A DNA stretch of 64,000 bases from Pelagibaculum spongiae (GTDB lineage: Bacteria > Pseudomonadota > Gammaproteobacteria > Enterobacterales > Pelagibaculaceae): contig NZ_QDDL01000001.1 of assembly GCF_003097315.1 (NCBI RefSeq), forward strand, positions 1,054,001-1,118,000. The letters run 5' to 3'. The notes beneath the pieces are model-generated. The model was not told where the DNA came from and did no database searches. It was given only the letters and a program-made list of their open reading frames with translations. The translations under genes and the position numbers were made by a program. Below are positions 17,133-25,204 of the stretch, piece by piece (position 1 is the first letter of the stretch; each line of letters opens with the position of its first letter).

Positions 17133-18479
17133 TTATTTATTTCGTTGCCCCATCAGGGTTTCAATTTCTTCCACTGATTTCACAACATCTGCTGATAAGT
17201 TTTCGTAACCAGATTCAGTCACCAAAATATCGTCTTCAATTCGAATGCCGATATTCCAGTATTTTTCATCTACATCATCGCTTGGACTGATGTATAAACC
17301 AGGTTCGATGGTCATTACCATACCTGGCTCAAGCTTGCGCCATTCACCATCAATTTTATATTTACCGCAGTCGTGAACATCAATCCCCAGCCAGTGGCCG
17401 GTCTTGTGCATGAAAAATGGCTTATAAGCTTCTTTTTCAATTAATTCTTTTACATCGCCTTTTAAAATACCCAGTTCAACCAGACCAGAAGTCAGCGCTT
17501 GCAGCGTTGCCTGATGTGGATGATCAAAAGTATTACCCGGCTTAACTTGCTCGATTGAGGCTAACTGCGCATTTAATACTATTTGGTATAATTCGCGCTG
17601 CGGCTCAGAGAATTTTCCATCAACCGGGAAAGTACGCGTAATGTCACCCGCGTATTTGCGGAATTCTGCGCCGGCATCGATCAGAACCATATCGCCGTGT
17701 TTTAACAGCTGGTTATTTTCGATGTAATGCAAAATACAGGCATTTTCGCCACCACCAACAATGCTTGAGTAGGCTTCATCTCGACAGCCCATTCGTGCAA
17801 ATTCATGGCAGATTTCTGCTTCCAGTTGATATTCATTTAAACCGGAATGAGACTTCTCCATTGCCCGGGTATGGCCCATCGCAGAGACTTTACCGGCATA
17901 ACGCATTTGCTCTGCTTCAGCGGCAGATTTAAACAAACGCATTTCATGAATTAAAGGTTCAATATCTTCAAAGCGCTGGGGTGCGGCAATACCAGTACGC
18001 ACTCGGCCTCTAACAACATTTAATGCTTTTTCTGCAGTAGCTTGCAGATCATTACCACGTGCTAATGGCAAATAAACCGTGTCGCGGTCTTCCATTAATG
18101 CCGGTAGCATTTCGTCTAACTTGCTGATCGAAAAAGCTTGATCTGCACCATAAATTTCTTTGGCGCCATCTTGGCCTGCTCGACGACCTGTCCATTGTTC
18201 CATCTCCGGATTGCGATCACGGCAGAACAAAATGTACTCGCCTTCTTTACGGTTTGGCGCAATTACCATCACCGCTTCTGGCTCGTCAAATCCGGTCAGG
18301 TACCAGAAATTACTATTTTGACGATAGCCATATTCCGCATCACCATTGCGAATTGGATGATCGGCTGCCGCCAGTAACATTAACCCATCAGTTGCCAGCT
18401 GAGATTTCAGCTGCTCACGCCGCGATGCAAATTCCTCGGCGGTAATATCCAGTGGCATTTCCATGTTTTTTTTGCTCAC
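17133..18479 (-). CDS. pepP: Xaa-Pro aminopeptidase (aminopeptidase P)
   Basis: A 448-residue M24-family metallopeptidase of E. coli PepP length. An N-terminal creatinase-like domain (1-175) precedes the pita-bread catalytic domain. Metal ligands are visible in LIDAGAEFRKYAGDITRTFP (two Asp), HKTGHWLGIDVHD (His), MVMTIEPGLYI (Glu) and IRIEDDI (Glu). It removes N-terminal residues that precede proline in the cytoplasm. It sits in the conserved ygfB-pepP-ubiH order, 55 bases after ygfB. Confidence 0.96.
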   Translation of the reverse strand: MSKKNMEMPLDITAEEFASRREQLKSQLATDGLMLLAAADHPIRNGDAEYGYRQNSNFWYLTGFDEPEAVMVIAPNRKEGEYILFCRDRNPEMEQWTGRRAGQDGAKEIYGADQAFSISKLDEMLPALMEDRDTVYLPLARGNDLQATAEKALNVVRGRVRTGIAAPQRFEDIEPLIHEMRLFKSAAEAEQMRYAGKVSAMGHTRAMEKSHSGLNEYQLEAEICHEFARMGCRDEAYSSIVGGGENACILHYIENNQLLKHGDMVLIDAGAEFRKYAGDITRTFPVDGKFSEPQRELYQIVLNAQLASIEQVKPGNTFDHPHQATLQALTSGLVELGILKGDVKELIEKEAYKPFFMHKTGHWLGIDVHDCGKYKIDGEWRKLEPGMVMTIEPGLYISPSDDVDEKYWNIGIRIEDDILVTESGYENLSADVVKSVEEIETLMGQRNK

Positions 18480-18534
18480 TTTTAATTTTAAATCCTTAAC
18501 AAACGCAGCCCCCGGCTACGTCTGACCACCGCTA

Positions 18535-19110
18535 TTAATGCAGTCGTTCGTCGTCGCCTGGCTCTAAACCTTCTGGCGCATAATCATTAAAAATTAACTG
18601 GGCAGCAACCCTGACAAACTCATGAATTTCTTCAAAAGCTGCTTCAGTTTCGTCCATGTCATCTTCTTCATCGATATCGAACTGGGTGACACCCAAGTTA
18701 CGCATATCAATTAATGCTTCACCAACAGTAGGATCGTCAGGTTCTTTTTCATTTTGACCGGTCAGCGCAAAACCGGTCATAAAACCGCGCACCCAGCTAG
18801 TTAAAGCGTCAGCGCGGGCTGCCAAGCCAGCAGATTCATCAGGTATTAATGGTGAAAAACTAAAGTCTGACTGAACAAAACCTTCGGTCGTCATGCGATA
18901 AAAGATTCGTAGCAGATCAATCTCTTGTTCTTCAAGATCGGCTTCGCCACCAAACATCGCCTCCATCCAGTCTTTCAAACCGGGCGTATGAGCAGAGCAC
19001 ATTAGTCCACAAAGCAAACCTTGTGATTCCGGTGTTTCGGCCAAAGCGCCGTGTTTATCAAGCAGTTCTTCAAACTGCTGCAGTTGTGGCCATTCGGCAA
19101 GTGTTTGCAT
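18535..19110 (-). CDS. ygfB: UPF0149/YgfB family protein
   Basis: A 191-residue, acidic, all-helical protein with the family pattern GLLCGLMCSAH (about 31-41) and SWVRGFMTGFALTG (about 104-117). In Pseudomonas aeruginosa the YgfB protein lowers expression of a peptidoglycan amidase by acting on a regulator; the role here is not shown. It is the first gene of the leftward ygfB-pepP unit and is divergent from the zapA unit, as in E. coli. Confidence 0.9.
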   Translation of the reverse strand: MQTLAEWPQLQQFEELLDKHGALAETPESQGLLCGLMCSAHTPGLKDWMEAMFGGEADLEEQEIDLLRIFYRMTTEGFVQSDFSFSPLIPDESAGLAARADALTSWVRGFMTGFALTGQNEKEPDDPTVGEALIDMRNLGVTQFDIDEEDDMDETEAAFEEIHEFVRVAAQLIFNDYAPEGLEPGDDERLH

Positions 19111-19290
19111 TTGCGGGTGTCCGTCAGACTAATAAAACAGCAGCCAATCTTACCATTGAGGGTCTATCATATACAGCAGCCGTTGACCGGCAATTAGCCT
19201 ATCTCTATATTGGCTACTTAAATGGGTGTATAAAGTTTAAAATCGGTATACCACTTACCAGTCGCAATTCCCCGGAAAACGGAAAGTTCC

Positions 19291-19491
19291 ATGTTGCCAG
19301 AACATCTGAGCCAGCTTGAAAATCGAATTGATACCCTGATCGCTCTTTGCGAACGACTTCAGGAAGAAAATGCCGCCCTGCGCCGCAGCCAAGCACTGTT
19401 GATGCAAGAACGCAGTGATATGGTCAAGCACCAACAGCAAGCCGGCGAACGCCTTGAAGCACTTATATCCATGCTTCAAACAGCGGAGTAA
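19291..19491 (+). CDS. small coiled-coil protein upstream of zapA (TIGR02449/ZapB-like)
   Basis: A 66-residue, single-helix protein with heptad spacing of Leu/Ile throughout (LSQLENRIDTLIALCERLQE). It corresponds to the short coiled-coil protein that commonly precedes zapA in gammaproteobacteria. GGAAAG precedes the ATG and zapA follows two bases after the stop, so the two are surely co-translated. A structural role with ZapA at the division ring is a reasonable inference. Confidence 0.85.
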   Translation: MLPEHLSQLENRIDTLIALCERLQEENAALRRSQALLMQERSDMVKHQQQAGERLEALISMLQTAE

Positions 19492-19493
19492 TC

Positions 19494-19808
19494 ATGTCCG
19501 GCAAAAAAATTTCCATTACCCTTCTGGGAAAAAAACACCAATTATTTTGCCCAGCAGGCGAAGAAGCTGCATTGCATCGCAGTGTTGAATATCTTGAGAC
19601 TCGCCTTCAGGAATCTAGCGAAAAAGCCAGCTTGCTCAGCTATGAAAGAGTTTTAATGATAACGGCATTAAACATGGCCAATGAGCTGCTTAGAGCAGAA
19701 GTCAGTAAAGCGCAAGTAGATATGGAGCTTCATCAGCGTATTTCTGCTCTGCATGAGAATATTGATCAACTTTTACTTCAGCAGCGACAAATGGAGCTGC
19801 CAGATTGA
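19494..19808 (+). CDS. zapA: cell division protein ZapA
   Basis: A 104-residue protein. The N-terminal half is the ZapA globular domain (ISITLLGKKHQLFCPAGEE), and residues 55-104 form the dimerising coiled coil (NMANELLRAE conserved). ZapA bundles FtsZ filaments at midcell. It follows the coiled-coil gene by two bases and precedes the 6S RNA gene, the standard order. Confidence 0.94.
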   Translation: MSGKKISITLLGKKHQLFCPAGEEAALHRSVEYLETRLQESSEKASLLSYERVLMITALNMANELLRAEVSKAQVDMELHQRISALHENIDQLLLQQRQMELPD

Positions 19809-19829
19809 TGAAAATCTGATAGATTTAAT

Positions 19830-20005
19830 ACACCTTCTGGGGCAAGCGATAGTAGGCCAGTTCTTGAGCCGATAATCACACGCCGGGAACCGATTTTGAT
19901 GTGGTGTGCATGTCCGTTTAGCGGAAAGCCTAAAATGTCATTCTGGTACCCACTTGAACCCTCGGGTTCGAGAGCGTTCACCTACAACGCTGCCCTGGTT
20001 GGTGT
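19830..20005 (+). ncRNA. ssrS: 6S RNA
   Basis: About 176 bases. The ends pair (ACACCTTCTGGGGCAAGCG with CGCTGCCCTGGTTGGTGT). Family landmarks are GGCCAGTTCTTGAGCCGATA on the 5' side of the central bubble and CACTTGAACCCTCGGGTTCG on the 3' side. 6S RNA mimics an open promoter and binds sigma-70 RNA polymerase in stationary phase. It lies between zapA and the fau gene, exactly as in E. coli. Ends are estimated from the closing stem. Confidence 0.92.
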
Positions 20006-20067
20006 TAATTTCTACAGTAACAATTTATGTTAAGCTGGCGATTGTTAATTGATCTCAGCTGCACATC

Positions 20068-20688
20068 ATGAACACTCCAAGCAACCAACAACCTCCATCT
20101 GATCCCAGAGCTTTACGGCGGCATTTGCGCCAAGCCCGACGTGCGATCTCTATTAGCCAAAGACAACAACTTGACCTGCAAATTTGTCAGCACCTTTTGC
20201 AACTGCCACAACTTGACAAGCCCTGCAAGATTGCTTTTTATATGGCTGGCGATGGCGAAGCTGATATTTTACATGCAGCGCTGAGTTTGATGAAACAAGG
20301 CCACCAATTCTACCTGCCAATTATTGACTCTGATGGAACCAACCGATTACGTTTCGGTTTATGGCAACCTGACTGCGCCATGAAGGCCAATCGGTTTGAT
20401 ATTGCAGAACCTGATGTTGCCTTTAAAGACCAGCTGACTGGACTGCAGTTAGATTTAATTTTTATGCCACTGGTAGGGTTTGATTTAACGGGCAATCGAC
20501 TGGGTATGGGCGGCGGATTTTATGATCGAACATTAGAATTTAAAATCAAACAACCATCCGCAGATGATCCTGAACTGATTGGAATTGCTTATCAGTGTCA
20601 AAATGTCGAACAGTTAAATCGCGAGAATTGGGATGTGCCGTTAGATGGTTTGATTAGCGAACAATGCTATCGGAAATTCTCTCGCTAG
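20068..20688 (+). CDS. fau: 5-formyltetrahydrofolate cyclo-ligase
   Basis: A 206-residue protein (YgfA/MTHFS family). N-terminal RALRRHLRQARRAIS holds the basic ATP-binding region; the signature GNRLGMGGGFYDRTLE is near 145-160. It converts 5-formyl-THF to 5,10-methenyl-THF using ATP. In E. coli it is processed from the same transcript as 6S RNA, and the same order holds here. Confidence 0.94.
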   Translation: MNTPSNQQPPSDPRALRRHLRQARRAISISQRQQLDLQICQHLLQLPQLDKPCKIAFYMAGDGEADILHAALSLMKQGHQFYLPIIDSDGTNRLRFGLWQPDCAMKANRFDIAEPDVAFKDQLTGLQLDLIFMPLVGFDLTGNRLGMGGGFYDRTLEFKIKQPSADDPELIGIAYQCQNVEQLNRENWDVPLDGLISEQCYRKFSR

Positions 20689-20757
20689 CCATGGGGATTA
20701 TTGCAACTATCAGTTTGATAGGTTGATCTTTTTGAATGGTTTCAAGGAAGATATTTA

Positions 20758-20790
20758 AGCGGTTTTAATCTTTTAGTAGATTTAACCGCT
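20758..20790. terminator. bidirectional hairpin after fau
   Basis: AGCGGTT/AACCGCT stem extended by further T-A pairs, between fau and the convergent small gene at 20789; the right end touches that gene's last codon. Confidence 0.5.
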
Positions 20791-20983
20791 ATTGCTTTAG
20801 TTGTTGGCCTGTTGCCAGTGAACCGTCTGAAATATCGAGCGAAAGCAATTTTGACTGTGGGAAAGCTTTAGCTGAAAAGTATTCGGTTTCTGGTGCGCCA
20901 TAGCTGACACTACTAAATAAAAAACCCAACCCCAATACCACTGCTAGCACCAACATTAAATCTGGCTTACCTGATTTATTCAT
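20789..20983 (-). CDS. small membrane or exported hypothetical protein, 64 residues
   Basis: The ATG at 20983 is preceded by AGGGA at six bases, a good ribosome-binding site. Residues 9-29 (DLMLVLAVVLGLGFLFSSVS) form one hydrophobic segment, which could be a membrane anchor or a signal peptide ending at SYGA. The remainder is polar and short. It is monocistronic. Function unknown. Confidence 0.6.
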   Translation of the reverse strand: MNKSGKPDLMLVLAVVLGLGFLFSSVSYGAPETEYFSAKAFPQSKLLSLDISDGSLATGQQLKQ

Positions 20984-21133
20984 CAACAATCCCTATCGCT
21001 TCTACAGCAAATAAAAGCGTGAGCAAGCTCACACTGCTGCAAAAACTTTAGCCGATTATTGATCTGAAAAACAACAACATAAATAACTTCATTTCAAACA
21101 GATGAATATAAAATTAACTAATTGTTACAAAAA

Positions 21134-21163
21134 AATGAGGGGTTGCAGTAGCAAGCCCCCATT
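21134..21163 (-). terminator. terminator after ilvA
   Basis: On the minus strand AAATGGGG pairs with CCCCTCATTT (one bulge) and is followed by a run of seven T, 12 bases after the ilvA stop. Confidence 0.65.
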
Positions 21164-21175
21164 TCTGATAAACCA

Positions 21176-22690
21176 TTAACCGGCAAGAAAAGCCTTATAA
21201 GCTGGATTATCTGCTTCTTCGGTGTAGCGATAACCCAGCTCATCCAGACTGGCATGAAGCTGAGCAATTTCTTCTTTAGGCACCTGAATACCGAGCAGCA
21301 CTCGACCAAAAGCGGCACCGTGGTTTCGGTAATGAAACAAACTGATATTCCAGCGTGCTTTCATTTTGGCTAAAAAGTTCGACAAGGCACCTGGCCGCTC
21401 TGGAAATTCAAATCGATAGACTCGTTCATCTTCAACATCTTCGCGACCACCGACCATATGCCGCACATGCATTTTAGCTAGTTCATTATCTGTCATGTCG
21501 ATAACCGAGTAACCTTCACCTTCCAGCAACTCAAGCAACTGTTGTCGCTCTTGGTTACCTTCGGTTAATCGAACACCGACATACACCACCGCATCATGCC
21601 CAGGGTTAAACCGATAATTGAATTCGGTAATCGCCCGTCGACCCATGACTTCAATGAATCGTCGATAAGCGCCTTTTTCTTCCGGCAACTTAACCGCCAG
21701 AATCGCCTCACGTTGCTCGCCAACTTCAGCTCTTTCAGCAACATGTCGCAATCGGTCAAAGTTAATATTGGCGCCACTAACCACCGCAGCTAACGTTTTG
21801 CCCTTCAGCTGATGCTGCTGAACATATTTTTTTAATCCGGCAATCGACAGTGCACCGGCAGGTTCTGCCAGAACTCGAGTATCTTCGAAGTTATCTTTGA
21901 TTGCGGCACAAATTTCATCGGTATTTACCGTGACCACTTCATCAACAAACTGCTGTGCCAGCTTGAAAGTTTCTTCACCGATCTGCTTTACCGCCACGCC
22001 ATCGGCAAAAATACCGACCTCTTTTAAAATGACCCGGCTATTGGCCTTTAGTGCTGCATCTAGACAAGCCGAATCAACAGGCTCCACTGCAATCACCTTC
22101 ACTTCAGGCCGTAAATATTTTATGTAGGCCGCCATGCCTGCAATCAAACCGCCGCCACCGACTGGAATAAACACTGCATCCAGTTCACCGCTTTGCTGGG
22201 AAAGCAGCTCAACCGCAACTGTTCCTTGGCCTGCTATAACATCGGGATTATCAAATGGATGTAAAAAAGTCAGCCCTTTTTCTTCAACCAGTTTCATTGC
22301 ATGCTGGTAAGCATCGTCATAGCTATCGCCATGCAATACTGCGATACCACCACGCGCTTTAACCGATTCTACTTTTATCTCTGGGGTTGTCTTGGGCATA
22401 ACAATCCACGCTTTAACACCCAGCTTTTGCGCTGCCAGCGCCACACCCTGTGCATGATTGCCTGCCGAAGCACACACCACGCCTTTTTCTCGCAGCGCAA
22501 CAGGTAGGTTTACCATGCTGTTATAGGCACCACGAATCTTGAAGGAAAAAACTGGCTGTAAATCTTCGCGCTTTAATAGCACCCGATTACCAATTCTCTC
22601 TGAGAGCATAGAGGCATCATCTAAAGGCGTTTCAATAGCCACGTCATAGACTTTGGCCTTTAATATTTTTTTGACGTATTCGTTGTGCAT
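21176..22690 (-). CDS. ilvA: threonine ammonia-lyase, biosynthetic
   Basis: A 504-residue PLP enzyme. The catalytic domain has the PLP lysine in FSFKIRGAYNSM and the glycine loop in VGGGGLIAG; the C-terminal third contains two ACT-like regulatory domains (from about 325), the layout of the isoleucine-inhibited biosynthetic form. It makes 2-oxobutanoate from threonine for isoleucine. The frame is open to a TTG at 22720; the ATG at 22690, with GAAGGGG upstream, is preferred and fits E. coli IlvA length. It is divergent from rpiA, a common arrangement. Confidence 0.95.
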   Translation of the reverse strand: MHNEYVKKILKAKVYDVAIETPLDDASMLSERIGNRVLLKREDLQPVFSFKIRGAYNSMVNLPVALREKGVVCASAGNHAQGVALAAQKLGVKAWIVMPKTTPEIKVESVKARGGIAVLHGDSYDDAYQHAMKLVEEKGLTFLHPFDNPDVIAGQGTVAVELLSQQSGELDAVFIPVGGGGLIAGMAAYIKYLRPEVKVIAVEPVDSACLDAALKANSRVILKEVGIFADGVAVKQIGEETFKLAQQFVDEVVTVNTDEICAAIKDNFEDTRVLAEPAGALSIAGLKKYVQQHQLKGKTLAAVVSGANINFDRLRHVAERAEVGEQREAILAVKLPEEKGAYRRFIEVMGRRAITEFNYRFNPGHDAVVYVGVRLTEGNQERQQLLELLEGEGYSVIDMTDNELAKMHVRHMVGGREDVEDERVYRFEFPERPGALSNFLAKMKARWNISLFHYRNHGAAFGRVLLGIQVPKEEIAQLHASLDELGYRYTEEADNPAYKAFLAG

Positions 22691-22757
22691 GCCTTTTTTT
22701 GCCCCTTCTACTGATGACAACCAAGTCGATTGAATTTACCACAGATTATCCAGCGCC

Positions 22758-22846
22758 TATACCCAAGCCACTTCAAGGCGTGCGTTCAGGATCTCTGAGC
22801 GAATCATGATCGAGGCGTGCGTTCACCTTGAAGTGGCTTGGGTATA
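22758..22846. repeat. inverted repeat between ilvA and rpiA, carrying the likely rpiA promoter
   Basis: Perfect 21-base arms (22758-22778 and 22826-22846; arm starts TATACCCAAGCCACTTCAAG). Inside is AGGCGTGCGTTCA in two direct copies. The right arm ends in TATATAAT, and TTCACC lies 17 bases before TATAAT, so a promoter for rpiA may be built from the repeat. It resembles a miniature inverted-repeat element. Confidence 0.7.
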
Positions 22847-22878
22847 TAATGAGCTCCCGCTATTTTTCGAGTTTTAGC

Positions 22879-23541
22879 ATGAGCCAGAATCTCGCCAAGC
22901 AAGCTGCTGCTCGCGCAGCAATCAAATACATCGAAGACGATTCAATCGTTGGTGTGGGTACCGGTAGCACGGTTAACTTCTTTATCGATGCCCTGGCTGA
23001 AATTAAAGGACGGATTGAGGGTGCGGTATCCAGCTCAGAAGCCTCGACTGAGCGCCTGAAATCCCATGGCATTCCGGTTTATGACTTAAATGCTGTTGAT
23101 AGTATTCCGGTTTATGTTGATGGCGCCGATGAATCCAATCGTTATCTTCAACTGATCAAAGGTGGCGGCGCGGCGCTGACCCGGGAAAAAATTGTCACTG
23201 CGGTTGCAGAAAAATTTGTCTGTATCGCCGACCCAAGCAAAGTAGTTGGCTGCTTAGGAGAGTTTCCGCTTCCAGTAGAAGTGATCCCAATGGCTCGTTC
23301 CCATGTTGCTCGCCAACTGGTGAAACTGGGCGGCGATCCGGTATACCGCGAAGGTGTTATTACCGATAACGGCAATATCATCCTTGATGTATACAATATG
23401 AAAATTGAAAAACCGATTGAAATGGAAACTGCAATTAATCAAATCGTTGGTGTAGTCACTAACGGCTTATTTGCTGAAAAGGGTGCAGATGTACTTTTGA
23501 TTGGTAAAGAAGATGGTGAAGTAGAAATCCTGACAAAATAA
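22879..23541 (+). CDS. rpiA: ribose-5-phosphate isomerase A
   Basis: A 220-residue protein of E. coli RpiA length. Conserved blocks: [41 protein letters not shown] and [15 protein letters not shown] (catalytic Asp, Glu and Lys regions). It interconverts ribose-5-P and ribulose-5-P. The frame extends upstream into the inverted repeat, but the ATG at 22879 matches the family start ([11 protein letters not shown]). Confidence 0.97.
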   Translation: MSQNLAKQAAARAAIKYIEDDSIVGVGTGSTVNFFIDALAEIKGRIEGAVSSSEASTERLKSHGIPVYDLNAVDSIPVYVDGADESNRYLQLIKGGGAALTREKIVTAVAEKFVCIADPSKVVGCLGEFPLPVEVIPMARSHVARQLVKLGGDPVYREGVITDNGNIILDVYNMKIEKPIEMETAINQIVGVVTNGLFAEKGADVLLIGKEDGEVEILTK

Positions 23542-23582
23542 CTCGTCTGTTGCATTGTAAAATATGCAATTGGGGTGAATAA

Positions 23583-23617
23583 ACGGTCAAGCCATTATGG
23601 TGTGGCCGTTTTTTTTG
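23583..23617 (+). terminator. terminator after rpiA
   Basis: ACGGTC/GGCCGT stem with further pairs GCCA/TGGT inside, followed by seven T. Confidence 0.7.
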
Positions 23618-23718
23618 GCCACTAAAAATCTTGCGAAAAAGTTGTCTTACCAATATCGCTATCTCGCGGATTCTGAAGTAGAATAGCCGTCCGACCAGCC
23701 CAATTGCCTCAGAAGTAT

Positions 23719-24948
23719 ATGAACAGCAATTCTCTCGATAAATCAAAAATAAAGTTTCTGTTGCTGGAAGGGGTACACCAGAGTGCGCTGGATACCCTGC
23801 AAGCCGAAGGCTACACCAACATTGACTACCGCACGACTTCCTTACCAGAAGACGAGCTGAAACAAGCTATTGCCAGCGCTCATTTTGTCGGCGTTCGCTC
23901 CCGTACCCAATTAACCAAAGAAGTGCTGCAATCAGCGCAAAGTCTTTGCGCTATTGGCTGCTTCTGCATTGGAACCAATCAGGTTGATTTAAGCGCTGCT
24001 CGTGAATTAGGTGTTCCGGTTTTTAATGCACCTTTTTCGAATACTCGTAGTGTTGCCGAACTGGTATTAGCCGAAGCAATCATATTGATGCGCGGTGTTG
24101 CTGCTAAAAGCGCCATGGCACATCGTGGCGAATGGCTCAAGTCTGCCAGCAACAGCTATGAAGTTCGTGGCAAAAAACTGGGGATTGTTGGCTACGGTCA
24201 CATTGGTTCACAGGCCGGTATTCTTGCTGAATCTTTAGGCATGCAGGTGCTTTTCTACGACATCGAAAACAAGCTAGCGCTGGGTAATGCGAAAAAGCGC
24301 GATACCTTAGAACAGCTGCTTGGTGAAGCCGATATCATTACCTTGCATGTACCTGAAACCCCTCAAACTAAAAATATGTTTGGGCCGATTCAGTTTGATC
24401 AGATGAAAGATAAAAGCGTTTTCATCAATGCTGCGCGTGGCACAGTGGTTGATTTGAGCGCATTAAGAGAAAACCTGATTAGCGGTAAATTGCTCGGTGC
24501 AGCAATTGACGTTTTTCCGGTTGAACCTAAATCTAACTCTGAAGAATTTGTCTCAGAACTTCGTGGCATTGATAATATTATTCTGACGCCCCATGTCGGC
24601 GGATCGACCCAAGAAGCTCAGGTTAATATTGGTATTGAAGTTGCCGAAAAGCTGGCGAAATACAGCGACAATGGCTCTACTTTATCTTGCGTTAACTTCC
24701 CCGAAGTTTCTCTGCCAATTCACGAAGGCTCTCATCGGATTTTGCATATCCACCAGAACATTCCTGGTATTTTGGCTGAAATTAATAGTGTTTTTTCAGA
24801 AAACAATATCAACATTCTGGGTCAATATTTACAAACCTTCGACAATATTGGCTATGTGGTTATTGACCTCGAACGAGCACAATCGAAATTAGCACTTGAA
24901 AAAATTCAAACTGTAAAAGGCACATTGCGTTGCCGGGTATTGCATTAA
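23719..24948 (+). CDS. serA: D-3-phosphoglycerate dehydrogenase
   Basis: A 409-residue protein of E. coli SerA length. NAD-binding motif LGIVGYGHIGSQAG, catalytic Arg in INAARGTVV and His in LTPHVGGSTQEAQ; the last 80 residues are the ACT domain for serine feedback (HRILHIHQNIPGILAEINS). It is the first step of serine synthesis. SerA also reduces 2-oxoglutarate to D-2-hydroxyglutarate, and the dehydrogenase that re-oxidises this compound is encoded next. A TTG 15 bases upstream is in frame; the ATG at 23719 is preferred. Confidence 0.97.
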   Translation: MNSNSLDKSKIKFLLLEGVHQSALDTLQAEGYTNIDYRTTSLPEDELKQAIASAHFVGVRSRTQLTKEVLQSAQSLCAIGCFCIGTNQVDLSAARELGVPVFNAPFSNTRSVAELVLAEAIILMRGVAAKSAMAHRGEWLKSASNSYEVRGKKLGIVGYGHIGSQAGILAESLGMQVLFYDIENKLALGNAKKRDTLEQLLGEADIITLHVPETPQTKNMFGPIQFDQMKDKSVFINAARGTVVDLSALRENLISGKLLGAAIDVFPVEPKSNSEEFVSELRGIDNIILTPHVGGSTQEAQVNIGIEVAEKLAKYSDNGSTLSCVNFPEVSLPIHEGSHRILHIHQNIPGILAEINSVFSENNINILGQYLQTFDNIGYVVIDLERAQSKLALEKIQTVKGTLRCRVLH

Positions 24949-24973
24949 ATTTTTCTGCTAAATATTTGAGAAA

Positions 24974-25004
24974 ACAAAAAAGCGACTTAACGTCGCTTTT
25001 TTGT
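24974..25004. terminator. terminator after serA
   Basis: ACAAAAAAGCGAC/GTCGCTTTTTTGT, nearly perfect stem with a TTAAC loop and T-run. Confidence 0.9.
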
Positions 25005-25204
25005 TTTTTTAAGTGCTCTGAATGTTGATTGCTTTCGCTCGCCCCAACCACTGATCACTTCAAACTCACTGGACTTCACTCTTTTTCCACCTGCCTACAC
25101 TTGCAATTACTTTGGCTATATTGAGCGTAAACTTCACCATCCATATCGCTTGATTTGTGGCATAATATTCTTCCCAGAAAGTGCCTTATGGATGTTGAAG
25201 TCGC

